A stretch of DNA of 25,706 nucleotides from DASSWG01 sp041689995 (GCA_041689995.1 JBDNFD010000039.1:1-25706); one strand, 5' to 3'; counted from the first letter of the stretch, positions 13,027 through 23,600 are shown. The notes: a model not told the origin generated them from the letters alone. A program made the numbers and translations.

Positions 13027-14862
13027 TTAAAATTTAAAGATTACAAACAATTTATAATTAATACCGGGCATAAACCGGTTTTCCACGCTTTCGTAATTTT
13101 TATTGAAAAGGTTGCGCACCTTGGAACCAATGTTCAGACTCTTTCCCTTTTTTAATGGATAAGAATAAGTGATCTGAATATTTGAAAGGGAATATTTTTC
13201 TATGATATCCCTTGGATCATTGTCCGAACGAGTGAAAACTTCCCCAGTGAACAAGAAATTATAATTCAAATTCCATCGTTTAAAATCATATCCGAGGCTG
13301 GTGGTTGCTTTATGAAATGGAACATAAATAAGCTGTTTTCCAGTTTCTTTATCTTCCGAAACAGTATAGGAGTAGGTAGCATGAAAGGAAAGTCGGTGGT
13401 TGCCGAATTTCTTGTGATAATCAAAATTAGATTCCACTCCATAGGTTTGAACCTGATCAACATTGCTCGGTTCCCAAATTGCGGTGGAAGGAACCCATTG
13501 AATCATATCGCGAATTTCAATGAAAAAAGCGGTGATTGAAAAGCGTACATTTTTCCGCCGAAAATAATTCCCCAGTTCCACTTGGTGCGAAGTTTCCGGT
13601 TTTAAATTCGTGTTCCCGCTTTTCTCCCAAAACATATCGTTCAAGGTGGGAATGCGATAATTTTTGGAAATATTTAGTTTCAAAGTATAAAAATTGAAGA
13701 CCTCGAAACTCGCACCCGCGGAATATAAAAACGGACTTTTATAGTCTTGGGTGAATTCTTTCTTCGCCCCTATTTCATATAAAAAACGCTCCGAAAGCTT
13801 TTGCTTCATCAGAATAGCTGCCGAACCAATCTTCTGTGAATTCCCGGCCACGCTGGAACCAACGCCTTTTGCATAGGAATAATCCAACAATCCATGCAGC
13901 TCCATTCCATTTTCCAAATTTACGCCCAGCCCATATTTTCCAAGAAAAGTTTCCGCCTTTCCGTAGGTGTGGCTTTCCTCTTCCGTATTTGGATAATAAT
14001 TGAATTCCTCATTTAAATAAGCAAATTTCAATTCGGAAGAAAAGTTATCGAAATCACTTTCCCAAGCAATCAAGTTCCAGGTGTGAAAATCCCGATATTT
14101 TGTGGGCGTTTCCGAAGGCCGGATTAAAGAGAAATGCCGTTCCCCATCAAAAACCGACGTGTGGATTTCAAGAAGATTGTTTTGATTGAATTTATAGGCA
14201 AAATCGGCTTTGAGGTTATTATTGTAATACTGCCCGTTTAAATTTTCCCGTTTGCTTTTCACATACGGATAATCGTTGTCAGAACTCGCACGCGCGGCAT
14301 TGACATGAACGCTGGTTTTTTCGTTGGAATAAGACAAACCATAACGCACATCGAGGCTGTTGAAACTTCCATAGCCAAATTTCAATTTATTTTGCCAGCC
14401 TTTTTCAAATTGAAACGTATTGTTCAAATGAACGCTCCCTCCTATTGCGCCGCTTCCAAAAAGCACGCTCCCGCCGCCACTTCTGATGGAAATTTCATCA
14501 AATCCGCCAATATTGATCGAATTGAAATCTGTTTGTCCATTGAATTTTGAATTAACATTAATTCCATTCCAAACCACGGCGGTTTGCGAAGCGGTAGTTC
14601 CGCGAAAAGACACCGAAGAAACCATTCCCAACCCGTTTTCTTTGAAATAAATAGGGGTTTGATATTTTAAAATATCCGTTAAAAGCGGTTCCGCATTTTC
14701 GATAAGTGAATCACCCAAAACCCGAACATGTTGTGTGTCGGAAAATGTCTCCAAGATGGAAGTATGCAATATCACCGGGTTCAATTTGTTGATTGAATCT
14801 TTTTGCGCATTCATTGCCCCCGAGAAAAGGACGCCTAATAGAAAGAGAAAAATAGTTTTCAT
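13027..14862 (-). CDS. btuB: TonB-dependent vitamin B12 receptor BtuB
   Basis: A 611-residue outer-membrane receptor, the size of BtuB and shorter than typical SusC-type receptors. It has a signal peptide ending NAQ-K (near residue 20), then a plug domain (about 40-150) with VSFRGTTASQTAVVWNGINV and the end GSVLFGSGAIGGSVHLNN. A 22-strand barrel region follows, with a conserved-looking YRIPTLNDMFWE segment and a terminal aromatic (VIFKF). It lies downstream of a cobalamin riboswitch and is directly followed by a BtuG-like gene, which makes cobalamin the best substrate guess. A siderophore or heme receptor would not fit the riboswitch. Confidence 0.88.
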   Translation of the reverse strand: MKTIFLFLLGVLFSGAMNAQKDSINKLNPVILHTSILETFSDTQHVRVLGDSLIENAEPLLTDILKYQTPIYFKENGLGMVSSVSFRGTTASQTAVVWNGINVNSKFNGQTDFNSINIGGFDEISIRSGGGSVLFGSGAIGGSVHLNNTFQFEKGWQNKLKFGYGSFNSLDVRYGLSYSNEKTSVHVNAARASSDNDYPYVKSKRENLNGQYYNNNLKADFAYKFNQNNLLEIHTSVFDGERHFSLIRPSETPTKYRDFHTWNLIAWESDFDNFSSELKFAYLNEEFNYYPNTEEESHTYGKAETFLGKYGLGVNLENGMELHGLLDYSYAKGVGSSVAGNSQKIGSAAILMKQKLSERFLYEIGAKKEFTQDYKSPFLYSAGASFEVFNFYTLKLNISKNYRIPTLNDMFWEKSGNTNLKPETSHQVELGNYFRRKNVRFSITAFFIEIRDMIQWVPSTAIWEPSNVDQVQTYGVESNFDYHKKFGNHRLSFHATYSYTVSEDKETGKQLIYVPFHKATTSLGYDFKRWNLNYNFLFTGEVFTRSDNDPRDIIEKYSLSNIQITYSYPLKKGKSLNIGSKVRNLFNKNYESVENRFMPGINYKLFVIFKF

Positions 14863-14904
14863 AACAAGCCGGCCTTTTTCCCGAAAGCCCCAAATTTTTA
14901 GGTT

Positions 14905-15085
14905 GAATTCTGGCAGGTCTCCTGGCTTGCTTTTTTGTTGCTACCTTCCCATCCCAACTATTTGGAACAGTGGTTTTAAGTTTGCAACAAATCTCTTTTC
15001 AGAGACACCCATTTTCACGGGCATAACGTACAGTTGCGGGAACAGCTTCCGATTTGAACGGAATTCCCTTTTATTCGACACGAAC
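14905..15085 (-). promoter_or_regulatory. Cobalamin (adenosylcobalamin) riboswitch
   Basis: On the minus strand the conserved pieces appear in order: GGGAATTCCG near 15068, GCTGTTCCCGCAACTGTA (15046-15029), a CCACTG box (14973-14968), GGGAAGG (14950-14944) and the B12 box GCAAGCCAGGAGACCTGCC (14930-14912). It lies in the 5' leader of btuB, 40-odd bases before its ATG. Bound cobalamin is expected to shut off expression of btuB and the BtuG-like gene. Confidence 0.93.
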
Positions 15086-15114
15086 GAAAGATCGCATCAA
15101 AACCAAAATTTCAA

Positions 15115-15144
15115 CAAAAATAAACATTTGGGCGACCATCCCAA
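15115..15144 (-). promoter_or_regulatory. Promoter of the riboswitch-btuB-btuG transcript
   Basis: On the minus strand TTG (15144-15142), exactly 19 bases, then TAttTTTG (15122-15115), a perfect match to the phylum consensus. The start near 15108 gives a leader of about 245 bases, long enough for the riboswitch. Confidence 0.85.
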
Positions 15145-15164
15145 CTTTAAAATGGAAATAATCT

Positions 15165-15172
15165 TACTTTTG
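15165..15172 (+). promoter_or_regulatory. -7 element of the divergent btuFCD operon
   Basis: TActTTTG on the plus strand, 20 bases before the btuF start codon. It implies a leader of about 14 bases, too short for a riboswitch. No good TTG is seen at the right distance. Confidence 0.55.
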
Positions 15173-15192
15173 TTCCGAAAAATAAAACAGGT

Positions 15193-16326
15193 TTGAAAAA
15201 AATAATTTTTCTGTTCTTGAGTCTTGGCTTTTTTGCCTGCCAAAATGATCAAAAAGAATTGGCCACGGTTTTGGCCAATGGAGATACGCTTTCCGTGGAT
15301 TACGCAAAAGGTTTTAATATTGTTCAATATGCCGGTTTCAAATTGATTACCGTGAAAGATCCTTGGCCGCAAGCGGAAAAAAGCTTCACCTATCTCTTGG
15401 CCGAAAAGGATGCCAAAATCCCGAAAGCTTTAAAATATGATGAAAAAATAAATATTCCTGTGGAAAATATTGTGGTTACTTCCACCACACATATTCCTTC
15501 TTTGGAAACCTTGGGCGTCGAAAACACTTTGAAAGGTTTTCCCACGGTGGGTTACATTTCCTCCCCGAAAACCCGGGCGCTGATTGATGCCGGAAAAATC
15601 CAGGAACTCGGTACCAATCAGGATATCAACACAGAATTATTGTTAGAAATTCAACCCGATGTGGTGGTTGGTTTTTCCGTGAACGGAAACAATAAAGCCT
15701 ACGATTTGATTCGAAAAAATGGAATTCCCGTGGTTTTCAACAGCGATTGGACAGAACAAAATCCTTTGGGAAAAGCGGAATGGATCAAGTTTTTTGGCGC
15801 CTTATATAACAAACTTCCGGAAGCTACCACCGCTTTTGAAAAGGTAGAAAACTCCTATCTGGCAGCTAAAAAATTAGCAGAAACCGCCGATAATAAACCC
15901 CGTGTACTTTCTGGTGCCATGTACCGTGACAAATGGTATTTGCCTTTTGGGGACAGTTGGCAAGGCCATTTTATAGAAGATGCTGGGGGGGAATATATTT
16001 ACGGAAAAACTTTTGGCAATGGTAGCATTGCGTTGTCGTTCGAAAAAGTGTTCGCCGATGGAAAAGATGCCGATATTTGGATCGCTCCCGGGAATTTTGT
16101 AAGTTATTCCCAACTTTTGAACAGCTCGGAGCATTATAAGCAATTTAAAGCTTTTCAGAACAAAAAAACCTATAATTATGCTGGAGTTGTCGGGAAATCC
16201 GGAGGGGTTTTATATTACGAATTTGCGCCAAACCGACCGGATTTGGTACTGAAAGATCTGATAAAAATATTCCACCCCAACTTGTTGCCCGATTACGAAC
16301 CCACATTTTTTAAACCTTTGGATTGA
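15193..16326 (+). CDS. btuF: Periplasmic cobalamin-binding lipoprotein (BtuF-like)
   Basis: A 377-residue substrate-binding protein of the class III (FecB/BtuF) type. The start is TTG at 15193: no ATG lies in frame between the upstream stop (15148-15150) and here, and translation from TTG gives a clean lipoprotein signal with FFAC (Cys16). Two lobes joined by a helix are implied: the first contains VVTSTTHIPSLETLGVE and the LLEIQPDVVVG motif typical of the family; the second has WGxF-like and LSFEKVFADGKDADIWIAP. The protein overlaps the permease start by four bases. Cobalamin as ligand is inferred from the riboswitch on the opposite strand. Confidence 0.82.
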   Translation: MKKIIFLFLSLGFFACQNDQKELATVLANGDTLSVDYAKGFNIVQYAGFKLITVKDPWPQAEKSFTYLLAEKDAKIPKALKYDEKINIPVENIVVTSTTHIPSLETLGVENTLKGFPTVGYISSPKTRALIDAGKIQELGTNQDINTELLLEIQPDVVVGFSVNGNNKAYDLIRKNGIPVVFNSDWTEQNPLGKAEWIKFFGALYNKLPEATTAFEKVENSYLAAKKLAETADNKPRVLSGAMYRDKWYLPFGDSWQGHFIEDAGGEYIYGKTFGNGSIALSFEKVFADGKDADIWIAPGNFVSYSQLLNSSEHYKQFKAFQNKKTYNYAGVVGKSGGVLYYEFAPNRPDLVLKDLIKIFHPNLLPDYEPTFFKPLD

Positions 16327-17348
16327 ACGCGAAACTCTGGAAATATTTCTTGGTGGGAATTATCCTTTTTTTAGGGATTCTACTACTGAATATCAGTCTT
16401 GGTTCCGTAAAAATTCCCTTTTCAGAAACCTTAACCACTTTGATTGGTGGCGATATACCTCACGAAAGTTGGAAATACATCATTTTGGAATTTCGCTTGC
16501 CAAAAGCCTTAACTGCAATTTTGGCCGGTTCTGGGCTTGCCCTGAGTGGTCTGTTGATGCAAACCCTTTTCAGGAATCCATTGGCGGGACCTTATGTACT
16601 GGGACTTTCCAGTGGCGCAAGTTTAGGCGTGGCTTTTCTGCTGATGGGCGGAGTTTGGCTCGGCAGCTTTCTGGGAGATGATTTATTTTCGAAATGGGCG
16701 CTGATCATCGCAGCAAGCCTGGGAAGTTTGTTAGTGCTTTTTGCAGTGCTAGCAGCCTCCGTTCGATTGCGCGACACCATGGCCATTCTGATTGTCGGAT
16801 TAATGTTTGCTAGCCTCACCGGCGCAGTGGTGAATGTTTTATCCTATTTTAGTCCGGCCGCCAATTTACAACGTTATGTTTTTTGGTCTTTTGGAAGCCT
16901 GGGGAATCTTTCTTGGGAAGAAGTAGGACTTTTGGCCTTGTTTTGGGTTGTCGGAATTTTTATTGCCATTTTTTGTGTCAAAAACCTAAACGCATTATTG
17001 CTCGGGGAACGATATGCGAAAAGTCTGGGTGTTCCCATTAAAACAAACCGAATTTGGGTCATCATCGCGACAAGTTTGCTCGCCGGAAGCATCACTGCAT
17101 TTGCCGGGCCCATTGCTTTTGTTGGTTTGGCCGTTCCTCATTTGGTTCGGCAAGTCGTTCCCACGAACAACCATTTGGTTTTAGTGCCTGCCGTTTTGCT
17201 CGCCGGCTCAATTCTGATGTTGTTTTGCGACACCGTTGCACAATTGCCGGGAAGCGCTTATGTGATTCCGATAAATGCGATCACCTCCATTTTCGGCGCA
17301 CCGATCGTTATTTGGTTATTGATCCGAAAAAAGAAATTGATTTTTTAG
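16323..17348 (+). CDS. btuC: FecCD/BtuC-type ABC transporter permease
   Basis: A 341-residue inner-membrane permease with about ten membrane helices. Family hallmarks are LEFRLPKALTAILAGSGLAL (about 51-70), GLLMQTLFRNPLAGPYVLGL, the ATPase-coupling segment GERYAKSLGVP and the late FAGPIAFVGLAVPHLVRQ. The start is TTG at 16323, inside the btuF stop (TTGA), showing tight translational coupling. With BtuF and BtuD it forms the cobalamin importer. The family also carries iron-siderophores and heme; the riboswitch-linked btuB nearby favours B12. Confidence 0.85.
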   Translation: MNAKLWKYFLVGIILFLGILLLNISLGSVKIPFSETLTTLIGGDIPHESWKYIILEFRLPKALTAILAGSGLALSGLLMQTLFRNPLAGPYVLGLSSGASLGVAFLLMGGVWLGSFLGDDLFSKWALIIAASLGSLLVLFAVLAASVRLRDTMAILIVGLMFASLTGAVVNVLSYFSPAANLQRYVFWSFGSLGNLSWEEVGLLALFWVVGIFIAIFCVKNLNALLLGERYAKSLGVPIKTNRIWVIIATSLLAGSITAFAGPIAFVGLAVPHLVRQVVPTNNHLVLVPAVLLAGSILMLFCDTVAQLPGSAYVIPINAITSIFGAPIVIWLLIRKKKLIF

Positions 17349-17370
17349 TCGGGAATAGATCTAAAATCGA

Positions 17371-18165
17371 ATGAAGAACACTTCAGAAAAACCTGTTTTA
17401 AAAGCCGAAAAATTATCTATCGGATATCGCGGAAAAAACCGTGAAACTTGCATTGCGTCCAATTTGGATTTTTCGATTGGCGAGGGACAGTTAGTGGCGA
17501 TTATTGGCATAAATGGCTCGGGGAAATCCACTTTATTAAAAACTTTGACCAAAGAACTTTCTCCCCTAAAAGGTTCAATTTTGATAAATGGCATTTCTTT
17601 GGAAAATTATTCGACCAAAATCCTCGCAGAACTGGTCAGCGTAGTTTTGACCAATCAAACTATTTCCAAAAACCTTAGCGTTTTTGAACTGGTGGCCTTG
17701 GGAAGACAGCCTTATACCAATTGGTGGGGAAATTTAAGCAAAGCGGATCATCATGCCGTTAATCAGGCTTTTCAGCAAGTTGAATTAACCGATTTGGCCC
17801 TAAAAAAATGCAATGAACTTAGTGACGGTCAACTTCAAAAAGTATTGATAGCAAGAGCTTTGGCGCAAGATACTTCTTTGATTTTTATGGATGAACCCAC
17901 CACACATCTAGATTTATACCACAAAGCATATGTATTGCAACTATTAAAAAAGTTGACACAAGAAACCAAGAAAACAATCCTGTTCGCCTCTCACGAAATT
18001 AATTTAGCACTGCAATTGTGTGATAAAATAATTTTGATGAATAATTCCGGAGCAGTTTGCAGCAGTCCGGAAGCATTAATTCAAAAAGGTAAATTGAACA
18101 GCTTATTTCCGCTTGATATCATTGAATTTGATGAAGCAAGCAAAAGTTTTCGGGTGAAAAGGTGA
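17371..18165 (+). CDS. btuD: ABC transporter ATPase (BtuD-like)
   Basis: A 264-residue cytoplasmic ATPase that powers the BtuC permease. Walker A is GINGSGKST (46-54), the Q-loop glutamine is at about 96, the signature motif is LSDGQ (150-154, the usual first glycine replaced by aspartate), Walker B is IFMDEP (171-176), and the H-loop histidine is at 208 in ASHE. It begins 22 bases after the permease stop and closes the btuFCD operon. The LSDGQ variant is seen in FecE/BtuD relatives and should remain active. Confidence 0.87.
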   Translation: MKNTSEKPVLKAEKLSIGYRGKNRETCIASNLDFSIGEGQLVAIIGINGSGKSTLLKTLTKELSPLKGSILINGISLENYSTKILAELVSVVLTNQTISKNLSVFELVALGRQPYTNWWGNLSKADHHAVNQAFQQVELTDLALKKCNELSDGQLQKVLIARALAQDTSLIFMDEPTTHLDLYHKAYVLQLLKKLTQETKKTILFASHEINLALQLCDKIILMNNSGAVCSSPEALIQKGKLNSLFPLDIIEFDEASKSFRVKR

Positions 18166-18254
18166 AAACAACAAACATTTCCCTTTTTTCCATCAATAAC
18201 CCTAGGAAAGCATGTATTTTTCTTAAAATATGGAGTCGTGAAGGTCTGAAATTG

Positions 18255-18262
18255 TATTTTTG
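18255..18262 (+). promoter_or_regulatory. -7 element of the YihY-family gene
   Basis: TAttTTTG on the plus strand. It contains the TTG that would be the earliest in-frame start, so translation must begin later, at the ATG at 18290, with a leader of about 20 bases. Confidence 0.6.
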
Positions 18263-18289
18263 AATAGAGATAAAAATTCAGCCTTACCA

Positions 18290-19299
18290 ATGCTAAATAA
18301 ATTAAAGGAATTTTGGGGAATGTTGAAGCGCGCTTTCCTCAGTTGGATAGATAACAATCCATGGAGCCAGAGTGCCACGATGGCCTATTATGCCATATTT
18401 TCTTTACCGTCCTTATTGATTATCATTGTCACGATTGCCGGTTATTTTTTCGGACAAGAGACGGTACAGGGCCGCATAACTGCACAATTTGATCGACTTA
18501 TCGGTCAAAATTCAGCGGATGCAATTGAACAAATTATTGCAAACGCCAGCCTCAATGAGAATTCCTCTTGGAATATTATTATTGGAATGCGCTCCTGCTT
18601 TTTGGTGCCACGGGAGTTTTCTATCATTTGAAACTTACCATGAACGACATATGGAACGTAAGGGCCATCAAAGACACTTTCTTAAGAATGGTTATCAACC
18701 GGTTGGTTTCTTTCGGAATGGTGTTGGTTATCGGATTTTTAATGCTGATTTCTATGATTATTTCTGCATTATTGGTGGCTTTTGGTGATTATTTATCTTC
18801 CTTGGCCCCCGGATTTTCTACCCTGATGATTCAAATTTTGAGTTTCTTTATTTCGTTCATCTTCATTACCGTTCTTTTTGCCGCGATTTTCAAATTATTG
18901 CCCGATGTTAGACTGAAATGGAAAAACACCTTTTTTGGCGCAGCCCTCACCACCGTTTTATTCTTAATAGGGGAATTTTTACTCGGATATTATTTTGGAA
19001 AAACAAATCCAGGATCCGTTTATGGCGGGGCTTCCATGCTTATTTTAATTCTATTATGGGTCTATTATACTTGTTTGATCCTTTTTTATGGGGTAGAATT
19101 CACCGTGCAATATGCGTTACATACCAATGAAAAAATAGTTCCGAATGAATACGCCGAACCCGCCATTTATCAGGAACTGGAAAAAATAAGGAAAAAGAGT
19201 AAAAAGAACCTCGATAAAAAAAGAATCATGCGAATTTTGCGCACTGAAGGTGAAATTGCCGGTAAGGAACTTAAGAAAGATGAATCGTCGGAACAATAG
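18290..19299 (+). pseudogene. YihY/UPF0761-family membrane protein, frameshifted
   Basis: Two overlapping frames together give one YihY-family (formerly RNase BN) membrane protein of about 335 residues, a normal length. The first part (18290-18587) has NPWSQSATMAYYAIFSLPSL and GYFFGQETVQGRI; the second continues LLLFGATGVFYHLKLTMNDI, WNVRAIKDTFLRMVINR and KLLPDVRLKWKNTFFGA. The frames join near 18584-18590, where GGAATGCG lacks one base (GGAATTGCG would restore the reading). The first frame otherwise stops at 18631. A real single-base deletion or a sequencing error are both possible. The C-terminus is a basic helical tail. Function of the family is unknown. Confidence 0.85.
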
Positions 19300-19453
19300 A
19301 AAAGCCTTATTTAAATCAATCTGAATTTCCTGAAAGACTTGCGCAATATCCCATAGGTTTTCTAAGGAAAATATAAAATCACTATTGAAAAAGGTGGAAT
19401 ATGGTAAAAAAGTTTGAAAGATATTCGAGCCCACGAAAAGTCACAAAAATAAG

Positions 19454-19486
19454 TCGGTCGATTTCCTCGAAAGAATAGTCGACCGA
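19454..19486 (-). terminator. Hairpin downstream of the PorP/SprF gene
   Basis: TCGGTCGA (19454-19461) and TCGACCGA (19479-19486) are perfect inverted repeats. On the minus strand the stem is followed by CTTATTTTTG, a U-rich run. It lies about 27 bases past the porP-like stop and is placed to end that operon, facing the convergent YihY-family gene. Confidence 0.6.
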
Positions 19487-19512
19487 TTTCCTAAACTAAT
19501 TTCTTCTACAAA

Positions 19513-20538
19513 TTAAAAGTTGACGGAAGGGCAATTACATTCGTAACGGTTGCCATCTCCGCCAAAATTATACCCCAAGGTGATTTGATGAAATCCGGAG
19601 TTGGTTAAAACAACGGAATTTGCCTGGTAGGAATAGGTATATGCAAACATGAAATTTTTAAAATTCACACCTAAAAACGGCGTGACATACTGCAACTTTT
19701 GGCTATCAACCACCCCAGAACCGCTACTATATTCCGCACCATCCAAACTTCTCCTGTAGGAAAGTCCGCCCCAAATCATTCCGAAATCTACTTTACGATA
19801 TATTTTCGCATTAAGATCAACATTCATTTCTTGGGTTTGATCTTTATAATGAGCCATAACCGAAGGCTCGAAACTCCAATCCGAAGCATTGGGAGCCAAA
19901 ACATATCCCAAAGATGCCACATATTGCCGTTGATTGGTCAATTCCGCCGATTCTGGTGAGTTCTGAAAATAAATATCCCTTTTTTGTGGAATAATATTCT
20001 TAACCGTGAAATGGGCAAAAAATTCCTGATAATAATAAGACATTCCAAAATCAACATTAAAATAGGCATCACTTTGCACCCCACCAGAAATAATGGGATC
20101 GTTGGGGTTAGAGCCACCAACCAGACCTGTTTCATCCAGTTTCTCCTGTCCAACACCAACGTTTAAACCAAATGAAAGCATATTAAGATCCGACCAATCA
20201 CCGGCAAGCACCAAGTGATACGCAAAAGTCAGATAGGCTCCCTGTTGCGAAAAATTACCATTGGCGTCATTAAATAAAATAGCGCCAACACCGACTTTTT
20301 CCCCAATACGCCCATTGATGCTAAGGGTTTGCAAACTCGGGGCATCTTCCACATCGAACCATTGTTGACGTGCCGTTAATCGGATTTTATTCGTACTTGA
20401 AGCACCCGCCATAGAGGGGTGCAACAAATACAAATTATCGGTCAGATAATCCGAGTAAACGGGAATCCCCCTTTCCTGTGCTTGGGAAAAAAAGGGTAAA
20501 AACACTATCAAGACGAAATAAATTCTGTTCAATTTCAT
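19513..20538 (-). CDS. PorP/SprF-family T9SS-associated outer-membrane protein
   Basis: A 341-residue protein with a signal peptide (MKLNRIYFVLIVFLPFFSQA, cut before Q). It shows the family start QERGIPVYSDYLTDNLYLLHPSMAGA and a beta-barrel body with alternating strands (LSFGLNVGVGQEKLD, DAYFNVDFGMSYYYQE, QRQYVASLGYVLAP) and a C-terminal barrel strand near residues 315-330 ahead of a short cysteine-containing tail (ECNCPSVNF). In gliding Flavobacteriaceae such proteins are encoded next to, and help secrete or anchor, large SprB-type cargo. It follows the giant repeat protein after 99 bases, fitting that pairing. Confidence 0.9.
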   Translation of the reverse strand: MKLNRIYFVLIVFLPFFSQAQERGIPVYSDYLTDNLYLLHPSMAGASSTNKIRLTARQQWFDVEDAPSLQTLSINGRIGEKVGVGAILFNDANGNFSQQGAYLTFAYHLVLAGDWSDLNMLSFGLNVGVGQEKLDETGLVGGSNPNDPIISGGVQSDAYFNVDFGMSYYYQEFFAHFTVKNIIPQKRDIYFQNSPESAELTNQRQYVASLGYVLAPNASDWSFEPSVMAHYKDQTQEMNVDLNAKIYRKVDFGMIWGGLSYRRSLDGAEYSSGSGVVDSQKLQYVTPFLGVNFKNFMFAYTYSYQANSVVLTNSGFHQITLGYNFGGDGNRYECNCPSVNF

Positions 20539-20637
20539 ACGTTAAACTAATTTTTAGAGAGGCATGCAAGTACGTTCTTTCTTTGAACATACTGAAAAAT
20601 ATTTTTATCAATGATCGTTTAAAATGTTAATAATTAT

Positions 20638-23600
20638 CTAGCGCTTCAATGTAAAGTTCGCTTTGAACGTTCTGGGCATCCCATCCAAGGGTTCTATATA
20701 TTCCACCCGGAACCAATAATCATCGGAGGGCATCTGCCGCCCGTTGTAGGTCCCGTCCCAACCAGGACTTGTGGGGCTGAGTTGTTTCATCAGTTTCCCG
20801 TAGCGGTCAAATATATAAATTTTTGCGCCGGGTTGGCTTCCAATTCCCAAAATGTTCCACGTGTCGTTGTAACCGTCCCCATTGGGGGTGAAAAATGCGG
20901 GATAATCGATAATAGAGGCGTCCATCACCGTGGTGCCGCATCCGCTCTTGTCGCGTCCATAGACCATGTGGTCGCCAGCAGAGATCCCCGTGAAGGTCAA
21001 ACTGCCGCCACTTCCCAAGGAAAACCAAGGGCCGTTGTCGATGCTGAACTCATAATCCCCAAGCCCCGTAACATTGTCGATCTTTACAGTGTGCTCCCCA
21101 CTGAAGGATTCGCTCAGCGTGCTTACCGTGAACTCTGGTGGGTTGCTCTCGATGATCAGCGCACTGGCGGTGGTCGAGCAGGAAGTGGCACCATTGGTCG
21201 CAATGTCCGTCACCGTTACTTCATAGGTGCCACCTGAGGTGACAAGTACCCCGGAACCGGTTTCCGTAAGCGGTGCCCCGTCCAAGGTCCATTCAAAGCT
21301 GTAAAGGCTTTCGTCCAATCCCGTTTCGATCACGATCGGTCCGTAGCTGCCGCCGATCACCTCTGTGTTCGGGTTCTTGTCCACGCAGTAAACCAATCCG
21401 TCGTACATACTGATGTCAACCACCGGAAGTGGATCGACAATAATGTCAAAACTCACGGTGGTCGCTGATGAACATAGTGTCGTTAGGTCAATGGTCTCCG
21501 CGATAATGGTTTGTGGGGTGTGGTCGGTCGAGAATGAGGTAGGATCCAAGATCGGGGACATATTTTCATAGTCCTCCAAGCTCGCGTAATATACCACTGC
21601 CGTGCCCGCGGGTTCCCCGGGGCTCACTTCCCCGTCTTTTACCGTGAGGTCCACCGTGGCCACATTGGGGTCCAACTGGTCGTCGGCGCATACCATAATG
21701 GGTGCGAGGTTGCCCAAGGCTATCCCCGGACGGGGCTCGATCTCCACCACCACTTCCGGGAAATTCCCGATATTGTAGCAACCGGTTTCAATGTTTTCAA
21801 CTCGGATGTAGAAGATTTCACCGTCGGTGACCACATAGCCGGCCGCAATGGCGCCCTGGCCTGCCTCAGCCTGATCGGACGTACTATAATAGCTCACGAG
21901 GAAGTCCGATAGGTCTTGCGCAGGAACGGCCGCCGGGTCCAACAAGGGCACCAACTGGTTGGGCGCGCCCAAGGTATGGTCGTACAGGTTGTAGGCGATC
22001 CATTCCAACGAGCCCAACGTGGCCGTGGCCGGGCCTTGACCGGGATCGGCGCAAAGCGTGTAGCCAAAGGGCACTCCCACAGGGTTTATCTTCGGTTCGG
22101 GGTGAACCACGATCTCCATCGGGACGATCACATAACAGAAGTTGCCCGCCGCATTATTGTCCACACGCACATAGATCTCTTGTACATTGGTCGGCATTCC
22201 GTTCGCGTCCAATAGGTTCAGCGTTGGGTCGTTCACATAGGCTTCGGGGTCGGCGATCAAATCCCCCGGGATTTCATTTTCGGCCCCGGTTTGGGTGAGG
22301 TAATAGTTGAGCACCACGTTCTCCCCTCCAGAGATCAACGCTCCGCTGAGGGTCAGATCGAACGGCAAGGCCGCTACCCCATCGCCATCGTCGTCGCAGG
22401 CTTCCATTCGTAAAGCTTCGGGATCGGTCTCGCTCGGGCTCGGCAAAGGAAGTACCTGTAGGTTAAGTGTCGTGGTGTCGCCACAAAGCCCATCGGTGGT
22501 GGTGTCCACCACTTCGATATAGATCGTCTCGGGGTTGGCTATGTTCACATAATTCCCCGGATCGGTGATTTCCGTATCGGGGATGCCATCAAAATCCGTG
22601 TCGGCCATATAGGTGATCTCAATATAGGAGGGCACGGGGTTGAAGTTCGTGATCTCCTGTTCTTTCACTGTTAGGTCGAACATTGTCGTGGCCAAGGGCA
22701 CGTTGTCGTAATCGTCATCGCACACCTGCAAAGGCGTGGGGTCGTTCACCACCGGAAGGGCTTCCACGTTCAAGGTGAAGGTGTTCCCAGGGTCGTCCAC
22801 CGAATCGAAGGTGTCGATACAGCCATTGTCCCCCACGATACGAACATAGATCACTTGTTCGTTCACAATGTTCGTATAGCTGGCAGGAACGGCGATCGGG
22901 CTTGCGCCGATCTCCGCATCGGCCTGTGTCAAATGGTAGGTCAAGGTCACTTCTGTTTGGTCCCCAATGGCCAAAGGGGTGTTCTGCGTCAAATCGAACA
23001 CCGCAAAGCCGTTCGCATCGCCGTCATCGCAAACGTAAAGGTCTTCAAGGTCCATTATCTCTGGGCTGGGAAGTACCACGAGGTCCAAAGTGCGCGTTAC
23101 ATAACAGCCCGTGCCGTTGCTTCCATTGCCCACGTTTTCGGCCCGTACGTAGATCGTTTGCAAATAGGCTTGGATGTTCCCATAGGGAAGGGTCGTATCA
23201 AGGGGGTTCGCCCCAGTTTCGGCTTCGCCCGGTGTCAAGTGGAAGGTGATGTTCACCCCGGGGCCGCCATCCAAAATGATGGGGACCTGTGAGGCCAGGT
23301 CGAATTCCCCAAATCCGTCGTTGTCCATATCGCAGGCTTCCATATCGGCAAGCTCTGCCGCCAAACTCGGATTCGGGTTCACCACCAAGGTCAAAGTCGT
23401 GAAGCTTTCACAGCCATCGGAGTTCCTTACCTTCACCTGAAGGGTCTGGGCGTTGGTGATGTTCTCGTATGCCGTGGCGGGGTCGATGAACGTCCCCGCG
23501 CTCATATCGGCAGGGGTTTCATAATAGAGCACTTCCAATCCCGAGTTCCCTCCGGTGATCTCGTTGTTCTTGGTGCTCAGGTCAAAAAGCCCCGTGCCGT

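Noticed and set aside
18260..18289. TTG start for the YihY-family gene
   Set aside because: The TTG is part of the -7 promoter element, so it would not be in the mRNA.
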